NCBI GenBank assembly: GCA_018434685.1
Contig: JAHDOV010000003.1
Coordinates: 340,302 to 404,301 of the forward strand
DNA: 64,000 bases
Direction: 5' to 3'
Origin: Deltaproteobacteria bacterium
GTDB taxonomy: Bacteria; Desulfobacterota; Desulfomonilia; UBA1062
Numbering within the stretch: the first letter of the stretch is position 1; the number at the start of each line of letters is the position of its first letter. A program made the position numbers and the translations under genes. The notes beneath the pieces were generated by a model. That model was not told the DNA's origin and made no database searches. It saw only the letters and a list, made by a program, of their open reading frames with translations. This document shows, one piece after another, positions 16,690-24,640 of the stretch.

Positions 16690-17448
16690 TTATCTGACTT
16701 CATTGAGCCAGTCCCTGATGATTCCGGCTGTCCTCGGGTCTTTCCTGAGCTGATGAGTGGCGCCCTCGAGCATGGTGATCTTCTTGGGGTGGCATGCCGA
16801 TTCGAACAGGAGCCGGGCATGCTCGGGCGGTACGGTCTCATCCTTCTCTCCATGCACTATTGACACTTTCCGGGGTGAAATGAAGGGGAGTGACCTCTCC
16901 GGGGAGAGGGCGAGGAAGTCTGCATACCACCCCTCCAGGTCCGGGGGAAAATCGGCGTCGCGGATGACGCCTATCTGTCTGAAATGTTCCCTGAGCAGGC
17001 GGGGATCATCCGGGAGTATGTCGGAGAAATTTTGCGGTGTTGCCATGAGCAGTACGCTCTGGATCTTCTTCTCGAATGAAGCGAACCTGGAGGCTATGGC
17101 CCCTCCGGCGGAAAAGGCGATACAGTGGATGGATGAGGGATCGATGCCCGGGGTATTGTAGACCTTGCGGAAAACCACGCTGAGATCATCGAACCAGCCC
17201 CGCATGTCGATATTGCCGCCAGATTCTCCGCATCCACGGAAGTTGAAGACCGTGCAGCAGAATCCCTCAGAGACAATCTCCTGAGCCAGGCTCACATATC
17301 CTGAATCGGACGGGTCCGGCCTGGAACCTGGTATGCCGTGGCACAGGATAACGACGGGACGCAATCCCCTGAAGTGATCATCAGGACAGTAGAGCGATGC
17401 CCTGATGTTTATCCCCCCCCGAGCCAACAGAAACTCGTTCGATTTCAT
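16690..17448 (-). CDS. Alpha/beta hydrolase (serine hydrolase)
   Basis: 252-residue alpha/beta hydrolase. The oxyanion strand is VVILCHGIPGSRPD, the nucleophile elbow is AFSAGGA (Ser, with Ala in place of the first Gly of GxSxG), the acid is in VHGEKDETVPPEH and the His in GATHQLRKD near the C-terminus. The lid between elbow and acid includes GWYADFLALSPERS, suggesting a short-acyl esterase or similar. The ATG at 17448 lies inside the 3' end of the upstream TPR gene (68-bp overlap). A TTG at 17478 with a better-spaced GGAGA site is an alternative. It precedes sirC, so it may share the haem operon transcript. Substrate unknown. Confidence 0.82.
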   Translation of the reverse strand: MKSNEFLLARGGINIRASLYCPDDHFRGLRPVVILCHGIPGSRPDPSDSGYVSLAQEIVSEGFCCTVFNFRGCGESGGNIDMRGWFDDLSVVFRKVYNTPGIDPSSIHCIAFSAGGAIASRFASFEKKIQSVLLMATPQNFSDILPDDPRLLREHFRQIGVIRDADFPPDLEGWYADFLALSPERSLPFISPRKVSIVHGEKDETVPPEHARLLFESACHPKKITMLEGATHQLRKDPRTAGIIRDWLNEVR

Positions 17449-18520
17449 CTTCAAGTAAGTTGTATCTCCTGTAAACAAAGGCCCACGATTTTAATTCCTG
17501 TTCATCCACTATAAGCTCATCGTTATCCGAGTATGTCCTCACCGGGATCCTGTTGCTCGATGCGAGCAGCCGGATGGTGTGTACAGGGATTCCAAGCAGC
17601 TTGGATGTCTTTTCAAAGGAGGTCTTCTTGTGTTTGCTGCCGCTTACCTTCTTGAAGACGAACGTCTGGAGGATCGCCTTCTGGGTGGCCTGGATATCAA
17701 GGGAAAAGGCCCGGTCAAGGGTATTGATGTACTGGTTCTCCATCTGATACCTGATGTTCGCGATTTCCACCAGCGCCCTGATATCATCGGGATATTCCGT
17801 GAGCATCAACTTGAGGATCTGCTGAGCGTCTTCCATGTTGTTCATGAAGAAATTGATTTCAGCCAGGTAGAGGTAGGTGTCCCTCTCCTTGTCGCCGAGA
17901 TCCATGGCCTTGGAAAACATTTCCAGGGCAAGATCCAGATGGCCGATTTCCCTGTGGCAGATACCGATGAGCTTGTAGATGAGCGGAGATGTGGAGCACA
18001 GGATGTTCGCCTTTTCCAGATCGTCTGCCGCGATGGTATAGTACCCCTGTTCCATCTTGTCTTTTGCCCGGGACATGAAGATTTTGAACCGCTCTTCGAA
18101 CTCCTTGTTGGAGAGGCTTTCCTGAGGGTCTTTGAAGTGAAAGCCCGACGTGCACAAGTCGAGATACTCCCGGTTCTCGTTCAGGGCATCGTCCGAGCCC
18201 AGCACATCGATGACCCGCTGGCAGAGATTCTTGATAGGCAGCATGGAATATATCTTGTTGGACACGTTGAGCCCGACCCCGCAGATATCGCTCTTGTCTA
18301 TCTCGGAGAGGTTCTTTGCCTCCCCGATCAATTCCTTGAAGAAGACATTGGTCATTTCTCTTGAATTGCTGATAGGGAGCACCATGGCTGATTTATATTG
18401 TCCCCCGGGACAGGTGTATTCATAGCTGAGCCACAACTCCCGGTATTCGGTGTCGATTCTCTCCACCTCTACGGAGAGCAGCTCGATTAATCCCTTGGGC
18501 TGTTCTAATTTTCCACGCAT
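17381..18520 (-). CDS. TPR protein with C-terminal excisionase/MerR-like helix-turn-helix
   Basis: 379-residue protein I cannot assign to a named family. Residues about 1-130 form a mixed domain of unknown type (MRGKLEQPKGLIELLSVEV). About 150-300 are TPR-like helical pairs (YYTIAADDLEKANILC, LIYKLIGICHREIGHLDLAL, TYLYLAEINFFMNNMEDAQ). Residues about 318-365 look like an excisionase/MerR-type DNA-binding helix-turn-helix (TSKLLGIPVHTIRLLASSN then a basic wing and VDEQELKSWAFVYRR). A cytoplasmic regulator that joins protein-protein repeats to DNA binding is a fair reading. The start is the only Met at the 5' end of coherent sequence. It is divergent from the selenoprotein candidate. Confidence 0.75.
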   Translation of the reverse strand: MRGKLEQPKGLIELLSVEVERIDTEYRELWLSYEYTCPGGQYKSAMVLPISNSREMTNVFFKELIGEAKNLSEIDKSDICGVGLNVSNKIYSMLPIKNLCQRVIDVLGSDDALNENREYLDLCTSGFHFKDPQESLSNKEFEERFKIFMSRAKDKMEQGYYTIAADDLEKANILCSTSPLIYKLIGICHREIGHLDLALEMFSKAMDLGDKERDTYLYLAEINFFMNNMEDAQQILKLMLTEYPDDIRALVEIANIRYQMENQYINTLDRAFSLDIQATQKAILQTFVFKKVSGSKHKKTSFEKTSKLLGIPVHTIRLLASSNRIPVRTYSDNDELIVDEQELKSWAFVYRRYNLLEDEIERVSVGSGGDKHQGIALLS

Positions 18521-18635
18521 GGCTAAAGATCTATTCCTTGGGAGGCGAAAAGTCAACAGGAAGGGGACTGCCAGGGGACAAATACGTATGGAAACCTTAA
18601 GGGTTTTATGATAGCTCAATGGCGGAGGTGAGGTA

Positions 18636-19367
18636 ATGCTGAGAGTTCTCTCGATCGTGGGCATGTGTGCTGCTCTCTTGGTGTTTCTGACTGCCGGGGC
18701 CGTGTACGGTGCGCCGAAGGTGCGGATCGACAACTCCGGGTATGATGCAGGAGATATTCCCCAGGGAAAAGAGATATCCCACGAGTTCACCATAGAAAAT
18801 ATCGGAGACGCCCCGCTGAGCATACAGGTCAAGCCGTGTTGAGGAGTCAGGATTACTGCCCCGGGAGGGCAGAATCTGGAATCACAGGATCAGACCATTG
18901 CTCCGGGACAGAACCTGAAGCTCCTCGTGAGCATGTCGACCCAGGGATATTCCAAGACCCTGAACAAGAAGATCAAGATACAGACCAACGATCCGGACAC
19001 GGGATTGGTGACGCTTACCATGAGTGCACAGATTCTCGAACTGCTGAGCGTCAGTCCGCGTATGGTGGACTTCGGCAAGGTGCTCAAGGGTTCGGTCCAT
19101 ACCCGCGAACTGACGATCGCCAATACCGGCAGAGAAGCCATCGCCATAACCGGCGTCACGGCCAAACCGGATACCCTGATCGCGATCGCTCCCGCCGGGC
19201 CCTTCACCCTGGGGCCGGGGGAGGAGCAACGATTGGCGCTCACGCTCACCACCGGCTCTTCAAAGGGTCATACCGGCGGTTATGTGAGCATCGAGACCAC
19301 CATGGAGTATCTCCAGAAGAAGATCGTTCGAGTTCGGGCCCAGGTTGTTGAAAAGAACACACCATAG
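18636..19367 (+). CDS. Exported DUF1573-like protein, candidate selenoprotein (UGA at codon 69)
   Basis: One continuous frame of 243 codons if the TGA at 18840-18842 is read as selenocysteine. Residues 1-26 are a signal peptide (LLVFLTAGAVYGA). Residues 30-80 match the DUF1573 pattern (DAGDIPQGKEISHEFTIENI, then GDAPLSI and a Cys motif). In the family a CGC-type motif follows this strand; here it reads KPC-UGA-GVRIT, giving a vicinal Cys68-Sec69. A second beta domain of the same kind follows (about 145-240, MVDFGKVLKGSVHTRELTIA). There is no frame shift or other stop, and a SECIS-like hairpin starts nine bases after the UGA. GGAGGTGAGG precedes the ATG. Otherwise this is a nonsense-split gene; a 68-residue product would be a bare fragment. 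sel genes are not in the window. Confidence 0.8.
18851..18876 (+). promoter_or_regulatory. Bacterial SECIS-like stem-loop
   Basis: Arms GATT-A-CTGCCC (18851-18861) and GGGCAGAATC (18867-18876) pair over 10 bp with a single bulged A and enclose the loop CGGGA (18862-18866). The upper 6-5-6 unit is 17 nt, the size of the minimal fdhF element. Nineteen bases separate the UGA from the apical loop, inside the 16-37 window described for bacterial SECIS elements, and G occupies the second loop position. It lies within the coding sequence, as in other bacteria. Confidence 0.72.
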
Positions 19368-19395
19368 GGGCTGAGATGGTTTCGATGACAGTGGC

Positions 19396-20922
19396 ATGAA
19401 AATACGGACGAAGAATATCGCCACAGTATCGGGACTCACCGGCATCAGCCGTATCCTGGGATTTGTCCGTGACATGGTGCTTGCCTGGCTTCTGGGGGCC
19501 GGCTACCTGGCCGATGCCTTTATTGTCGCCTTCAGGATTCCGAACCTGCTGCGCAGGTTCATGGCGGAAGGCGCTGTGAGCGTTGCCTTTGTACCGGTTT
19601 TTTCCGAGGCACGGGAACGGGACGGTCTCGAGAAGGCCTTCGACCTGGCCCGTGGCGTATTCACGCTCATGTTCTTCTCCCTGGCCGCTGTGGTGATAAT
19701 CGGAGAAATCGTAGCCCCGGCTCTGGTTGCGGCAATTGCGCCCGGCTTTATCCATGACGAGGCCTTTGAGACCGCGGTACGGCTTACCCGGATCATGTTC
19801 CCGTACATACTGCTGATCGGTATCGTGGCACTCTTCATGGGAATCCTGAACTCCATGGGGCACTTTTCTGCGCCTGCAGGCGCCCCCATCCTCCTCAACG
19901 TATTCATGATCGGCGTGCCCGTGGGGTTTTATGTGCTGATCCCGGTATTTTCTTCGCCGGCCGATGCCTTTGCCTGGGGGGTCATCCTCGGTGGGGTCGC
20001 CCAGGTCGTCCTCCACGTGATCCCCTTGAAGATGATGCATGTCCCGCTCGCCTTCACGCGCAACTTTTATCATCCCCGGCTCAGACAGGTCGCCTCTCTC
20101 ATGGGGGTTGCGGCCATCGGTGCTTCCGTATACCAGATCAATGTATTTGTCGGGACCCTGCTGGCGTCACTGCTCCAGACCGGGAGTGTTTCCTACCTCT
20201 ACTATGCCAACAGGATCACCGAGCTGCCGCTGGGGTTGTTTGCCTTTGCCGTGGGCAACGTGATGCTCCCTGCCATGAGCACCGCCCATGCCAGGGCGGA
20301 CACTGAGGGGCTGACCAGACTCATGGGCGAATCGGTTGCAGCCGTACTGGTATTCACCATACCGGCCACCGTCGGTATCATGGTCCTTGCGGAGCCCATC
20401 TTCGGCATCCTCTTCATGCGCGGGGCCTTTACCCTGCAGGACAGCCTCTCCTGTGCCTATGCGCTCAGGATGTACGCGCTGGGCCTGTGCGCGGTGGGTG
20501 TCTCCAGGATTCTCACCCAGACGCTCTACGCCATGCAGCAGGCCCGTTCGGTGGTGAAGACGGCGTGGCTGACGCTGGGGATAAATGTGCTGTTCTGTCT
20601 CGGTCTCATGCCGTTCATGAACCATGCAGGGATCGCCCTGGCAAGCAGTGTCTCCGTGTGCCTGCAGGTGGTTATCCTGTATCGTATCCTGGCAAAGAAA
20701 GGGGTGCGCCTCGCCGGGAGCCCCTTCATGCAGTATGCCAGGATGCTCATCGCTGCTGCGGCCATGGGTGCCTGTCTCGTGCCGTTCCTCTCCATGGGAT
20801 TCTGGGAGAACGGGTTTTCCCTCGGGAGTCTGACAGTACTCTTCGTCAGTATTATCGCCGGTGCTGTCGTGTATTTCGGTCTCCTGTGGCTCCTGGGATT
20901 CAGGCAGGTGTTCAGACGGTGA
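19396..20922 (+). CDS. murJ: Lipid II flippase MurJ (MviN family)
   Basis: 508-residue polytopic membrane protein with about 14 spans. It carries the MurJ N-terminal signature ISRILGFVRDMVLAWLLGAG followed by ADAFIVAFRIPNLLRRFMAE, including the conserved Arg residues, and the repeat of the MATE-like fold around QTGSVSYLYYANRITELPLG. MurJ moves lipid-linked peptidoglycan precursors across the inner membrane. It lies 28 bp behind the DUF1573-like gene and may be cotranscribed with it. Confidence 0.94.
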   Translation: MKIRTKNIATVSGLTGISRILGFVRDMVLAWLLGAGYLADAFIVAFRIPNLLRRFMAEGAVSVAFVPVFSEARERDGLEKAFDLARGVFTLMFFSLAAVVIIGEIVAPALVAAIAPGFIHDEAFETAVRLTRIMFPYILLIGIVALFMGILNSMGHFSAPAGAPILLNVFMIGVPVGFYVLIPVFSSPADAFAWGVILGGVAQVVLHVIPLKMMHVPLAFTRNFYHPRLRQVASLMGVAAIGASVYQINVFVGTLLASLLQTGSVSYLYYANRITELPLGLFAFAVGNVMLPAMSTAHARADTEGLTRLMGESVAAVLVFTIPATVGIMVLAEPIFGILFMRGAFTLQDSLSCAYALRMYALGLCAVGVSRILTQTLYAMQQARSVVKTAWLTLGINVLFCLGLMPFMNHAGIALASSVSVCLQVVILYRILAKKGVRLAGSPFMQYARMLIAAAAMGACLVPFLSMGFWENGFSLGSLTVLFVSIIAGAVVYFGLLWLLGFRQVFRR

Positions 20923-21159
20923 GGAGTGCCACGAACATGATGGAATGCTGTGCAAGGGTTTGCTTTTTCTGTGCACACTGTACAGTATGAAATTTCTTTC
21001 TTATTAAGAGTAACAAAATTTCTATTGTGCAAAATAGTTCGTTCTCTCAATTCGGGCATTTTCAAACAACAGATAGTTATATCGGTTGGTTAGGGCTGAT
21101 GCTGTTTGTGGCATTATGTTTGCAGTCTCTGAAAAGAAGTTGATGGGGTGGTGACAGCT
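20923..21159. other. A/T-rich spacer with sigma-54 control elements
   Basis: This 237-bp stretch is clearly richer in A and T than its neighbours. It has three TGTGCA words (20949, 20970, 21026), one of them inside the palindrome CTATT-GTGCAA-AATAG (21022-21037), about 75 bp before a sigma-54-type promoter. These could be activator sites. I see no coding sequence in it. Confidence 0.4.
21109..21124 (+). promoter_or_regulatory. Sigma-54 (RpoN) promoter
   Basis: TGGCATTATGTTTGCA matches the -24/-12 consensus TGGCACG-N4-TTGCW at 10 of 12 defined positions with exact spacing between GG and GC. Transcription would begin near 21136, about 25 bases before the small ORF. A sigma-54-dependent activator is encoded just beyond, at 23176-24546. 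Confidence 0.6.
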
Positions 21160-21285
21160 ATGAGGCTCACACGCAGAGAAATCCTTGAACAGCTCGGCAG
21201 ACTCGGAATAAAAGAGATCTGTGATCTCAAGAGGGCATGCCGGGAGTTTGAAGCATACTGGAACTGTGTACGGTGTAGATTTTGA
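21160..21285 (+). CDS. Small ORF, 41 residues, CxxC near C-terminus
   Basis: Starts MRLTRREILEQLGRLGIKEI and ends with YWNCVRCRF. It has a highly charged amphipathic helical half and a short Cys-x-x-Cys tail. A GGGGTGG site lies about eight bases before the ATG. It is positioned right after a sigma-54-type promoter and 47 bp before the GAF/HD-GYP-like gene, so it could be a small regulatory or leader peptide of that transcript. I do not recognise a family. Reality is uncertain given its size. Confidence 0.45.
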   Translation: MRLTRREILEQLGRLGIKEICDLKRACREFEAYWNCVRCRF

Positions 21286-21332
21286 GCCCTCATGTGGTGT
21301 CATACATATGATGGAGGTGGCCTTGTATTGCC

Positions 21333-23189
21333 ATGTGTAATGATAGACTAAAACACTGTGTAATTGACCAGACATTGGAGCTTTCGCCAGAATTTATCAA
21401 GGATAATTCTGAAGTCATACCTCTGCTTTTTCAAGTATTGCTTCTCAATGATATCGATGTGCGGGTCGAGAAGATATCAGACCTGTTCCTCAATTTCGTC
21501 GAACACATTACCCCCTACGATGCCGCACTGGTATACATCTGGTCCCCGGGCGATACCTGGTTCTGCAGGGGACTGCAGGGAGAGATCCCCGAGGAGATCG
21601 AAAAGGGGGATATCTTTACATCCACGATCAGGCGTGTTGCTCGACCGCTCCTGGTCAATGATGTGAGCGCCGCCGGGATCGAGTCGCAAGAACTTCCCAT
21701 GGCCTTCTCGTCCATGATAGGACTCCCCATCTACAAGGATACGAAAGTCATCGGGTGCCTCGAATTATTCAGAATGACAGGACCGAGCTTCTCTGTGAAC
21801 GATCTCGTTCTGGTAAAACACCTGCTCCTGAGTTCGGAAAACATCCTTCAGCAGGTCATCTCCCCCCACAGGGAGTTTGACGAGGCTCTGGATATCCGTA
21901 TGGATATACCGCAGCGGCACGTTCTTCTCGAAGTTCTCCACCAGTACGAGGAGCTTTCCAAGAGGTTGTCGTTCCCCCTGAGCGTGGCCATCATAGAGAT
22001 CGAAGACCGGAACAAATTCGGACTCTATCACCATATCCCCGAAGGAGTGAGAACGCTCAAGACCCTGGCCAAGAGGATCCACGATGGTCTGCGCTGTTAC
22101 GACAAGGTCCTCAGGTACGAAGAATTGAGCTTTTTCGTGATCCTGCCCGGCTGCTCCTCCCAGGATGCCATTACCGCATTGCATAATGCCACGTTGAACC
22201 TGGGCGCCGATCTGGCGAACAACATGACCATGGGGATCGCCACGCTGCCCGACGAGACGCAGGATGCAAAGGGTCTCATCAATATCGCCCATCAGGCCCT
22301 TTCCCATGCAAAGAAAAAGGGCATCCACATGGCGAAATTTGCTCAGACCGGATCCCTCAAGCTTACGAACCTCTCGCTGGAACTCCGGATGAAGAAGATT
22401 CTCCAGTCAGGTCCCCATGTCAGTGTCTTAAATGAACTCTTGGACCTGTTCAGGATCCAGTGTCAGGCCGACGATATCTCGCTTCGGTATGAACCCCCGG
22501 GTTATGCGGTCAGCTGGGAGGGCTTTGATCTGGGCTATATCAATCATCAGGGCCTGTCCAATGACATCCCCGAATGGATTGCAACGTACCTGTCGCCGGC
22601 ATGGGCGGTTTCTCTGGGTGTGGATACCGATATCCGGAACTGGTACCTGGGCATCCTCTCCACCGCATCGATCCTCAGCGATCTCAGGGCAGGGTACCCC
22701 ATGGGATATTCCCTCAAGGTCGCCGACCAGATGTATACCCTTGCAAAGGAACTGGGCAAAGGCGATATTCAGGCCTCCCAATGGGCACACTCATCGCTTG
22801 CGGCCAATCTCGGTTATCTCGGCGTTCCCACCACGATCTTTACCAAGGGAGAGATAACGCCCTTTGACAAGAAGAAGATCGACGCCCATACCCTTATCAC
22901 CTCGAGGATACTCAAGGATGTTGCCGTGCTGGATATCGATTCCGAAATCCTGTTGTATCACCATGAAAACATGGATGGAAGCGGGTATCCGCGGGGGCTC
23001 AAGGGTGAGGAGATCCCGCTTGGGGCGCGGGCCATGAGGATCGTCGATGCGTTTAACGCCATGACCTCTCCACGGCTCTACCGGTTCCAGATGGAACCAC
23101 AGGAGGCATTGAGGGAACTGTGCTCGATGAGCGGCAGGGTTCTGGATCCTGATGTGACATCACTCTACGTGGATCTCATCGGTTTTTGA
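21333..23189 (+). CDS. GAF, degenerate GGDEF and degenerate HD-GYP domain protein
   Basis: 618-residue soluble signalling protein. Residues about 35-185 form a GAF sensor (YDAALVYIWSPG, GLPIYKDTKVIGCLELFRM). About 205-345 resemble a diguanylate cyclase fold whose signature is replaced (RYEELSFFVILPG in place of GGDEF). About 460-615 form an HD-GYP-like domain that keeps HHENMDGSGYPRGLKG and VDAFNAM, but the HD dyad is Ala491-Asn492 (LAANLGYLGVP versus the usual LHDIGKIGVP). So both cyclic-di-GMP domains look catalytically impaired, and a binding or adaptor role is likely. GGAGGTGG precedes the ATG. It is downstream of a sigma-54-type promoter and overlaps the convergent regulator by 14 bases. 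Confidence 0.85.
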   Translation: MCNDRLKHCVIDQTLELSPEFIKDNSEVIPLLFQVLLLNDIDVRVEKISDLFLNFVEHITPYDAALVYIWSPGDTWFCRGLQGEIPEEIEKGDIFTSTIRRVARPLLVNDVSAAGIESQELPMAFSSMIGLPIYKDTKVIGCLELFRMTGPSFSVNDLVLVKHLLLSSENILQQVISPHREFDEALDIRMDIPQRHVLLEVLHQYEELSKRLSFPLSVAIIEIEDRNKFGLYHHIPEGVRTLKTLAKRIHDGLRCYDKVLRYEELSFFVILPGCSSQDAITALHNATLNLGADLANNMTMGIATLPDETQDAKGLINIAHQALSHAKKKGIHMAKFAQTGSLKLTNLSLELRMKKILQSGPHVSVLNELLDLFRIQCQADDISLRYEPPGYAVSWEGFDLGYINHQGLSNDIPEWIATYLSPAWAVSLGVDTDIRNWYLGILSTASILSDLRAGYPMGYSLKVADQMYTLAKELGKGDIQASQWAHSSLAANLGYLGVPTTIFTKGEITPFDKKKIDAHTLITSRILKDVAVLDIDSEILLYHHENMDGSGYPRGLKGEEIPLGARAMRIVDAFNAMTSPRLYRFQMEPQEALRELCSMSGRVLDPDVTSLYVDLIGF

Positions 23190-24546
23190 TCCACCGGGGA
23201 TGGGTGATGCCGTATTTCCTGATCTTGTAGTGGATCACCCGTTTGCTTATCCCCAGTTCATTGGCCGCCTCTTTCTGAATCCAGTCATTGTTCTTCAGGG
23301 CATTGAGGATGATCTCTTTCTCGCTCACGGCAAGAGAAGAGAGCCGTGAGGCCTCTTCGGCCACCGTGTCGGTTCCGCAGGGATGAGTTATGGCAATATC
23401 CTGCTGCCGTATGACGTTTCCGTCTGCAAGCAGGACTGCCCGTTCCACGCAGTTGCGAATCTCACGGACATTGCCCGGCCAGTCGTATTCAAGCATGTAT
23501 TCGAGGGCAGCCCTGTCGATATCCATCTCGGCCTTGTTGAATTCCAGGGAGTATTTCCTGATGAAGTACCGGGTCAGGGGCTCGATGTCCTCTTTGCGCT
23601 GCCTGATGGGCGGCAGGTGGATATTGACTACGTTTATCCGGTAATAGAGGTCCTCTCTGAATTTGCCCTCCTGGACCAGGGTATAGAGGTTCTTGTTCGT
23701 GGCCGTGATGACGCGGACATCCACCTTGATTGTCCGTTCGCCGCCAACCCGCTCGAACTCCCTCTCCTCGAGTACGCGCAGGATCTTGGATTGCAGAGAG
23801 AGGTCCATGTCGCCTATCTCGTCGAGAAAGATGGTACCCATGTTGGCCTGCTCCACTCTCCCGATCCGCATCTTCACTGCGCCGGTAAAGGCGCCTTTTT
23901 CATGGCCGAAGAGCTCGCTTTCCAGGATGTTCTGCGGCAGAGCCGCGCAGTTGACCTGCACGAAGTTGTTTGCCGCCCGGTTGGAATTATGATGGATGGC
24001 CCCTGCTATGAGACCTTTTCCGACGCCGGTCTCTCCGGTAATGAGCAGGGTGGAGTCGGCCGATGCCACCTTTTCCGCCATCTTCAGGACCTTCGTGAGC
24101 GCCTGGCTCCCGCCTATGATGTCGGAGGTGCGGTAAATGACGTCTTCCTGGGTATGTCTGAGGTAGTCGATCTCGTTCTTCATGCGTTTGAGTGCCAGGG
24201 CGTCGTCGATCTTCTGGACGATCTCATGGAGGCCGAAGGGCTTCTGGATAAAGTCCTGCGCACCGTTCTTCATCGCCACCACCGCGGTATCCACCGATGC
24301 ATATCCGGTCATGACAATCACGATGGTGGTGGGATTGGTCGTCTTTATCTTCTTGAGCAGTTCGATGCCGTCCATGCCGGGGAGTTTGAGGTCGGTGAGC
24401 ATGAGATCGTAGATGTACCTGTTTACCCGCGCGAGGGCGGCTTCGGCATTCTCCACGAGTTCTACATCGTGGTTATTCTTTTTCAGTTCCTGAAAAAGGA
24501 TCTGTCCAAGATTAATATCGTCTTCGACTATAAGTATATGTGCCAT
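23176..24546 (-). CDS. NtrC-family sigma-54-dependent response regulator
   Basis: 456-residue regulator. Residues 1-120 are a receiver (AHILIVEDDINLGQIL, phospho-Asp in LMLTDLKLPGMDG, Lys in FIQKPFG). About 145-380 are the AAA+ domain with Walker A GETGVGKG, the sigma-54 contact loop GAFTGA (EKGAFTGAVKMR), Walker B TIFLDEIGDM and the arginine-finger region. The C-terminus has a Fis-like helix-turn-helix (IQKEAANELGISKRVIHYKI). The start at MAHILIVEDD is preferred over a Met 17 codons earlier because the receiver begins there. No histidine kinase adjoins. It may act at the sigma-54 promoter at 21109. Confidence 0.94.
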   Translation of the reverse strand: MAHILIVEDDINLGQILFQELKKNNHDVELVENAEAALARVNRYIYDLMLTDLKLPGMDGIELLKKIKTTNPTTIVIVMTGYASVDTAVVAMKNGAQDFIQKPFGLHEIVQKIDDALALKRMKNEIDYLRHTQEDVIYRTSDIIGGSQALTKVLKMAEKVASADSTLLITGETGVGKGLIAGAIHHNSNRAANNFVQVNCAALPQNILESELFGHEKGAFTGAVKMRIGRVEQANMGTIFLDEIGDMDLSLQSKILRVLEEREFERVGGERTIKVDVRVITATNKNLYTLVQEGKFREDLYYRINVVNIHLPPIRQRKEDIEPLTRYFIRKYSLEFNKAEMDIDRAALEYMLEYDWPGNVREIRNCVERAVLLADGNVIRQQDIAITHPCGTDTVAEEASRLSSLAVSEKEIILNALKNNDWIQKEAANELGISKRVIHYKIRKYGITHPRWIKNR

Positions 24547-24640
24547 ATCTAATCGAGTTGATCGGTTAGATGAGGGCAAAACTTTAAATGAGGTCAAAGG
24601 ACCGGGTCACCTGCCGGAATCCCTGAAGGAAGAAGGAGGA

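Noticed and set aside
18840-18842. Simple nonsense mutation splitting the DUF1573-like gene
   Set aside because: Possible, but the position in the family Cys motif, intact frame downstream and the SECIS-like hairpin favour recoding. Kept as the main alternative.
21022-21375. 117-codon minus-strand frame between murJ and the GAF protein gene
   Set aside because: Overlaps the sigma-54 promoter and small ORF, lacks a ribosome-binding site and has no coherent protein pattern.
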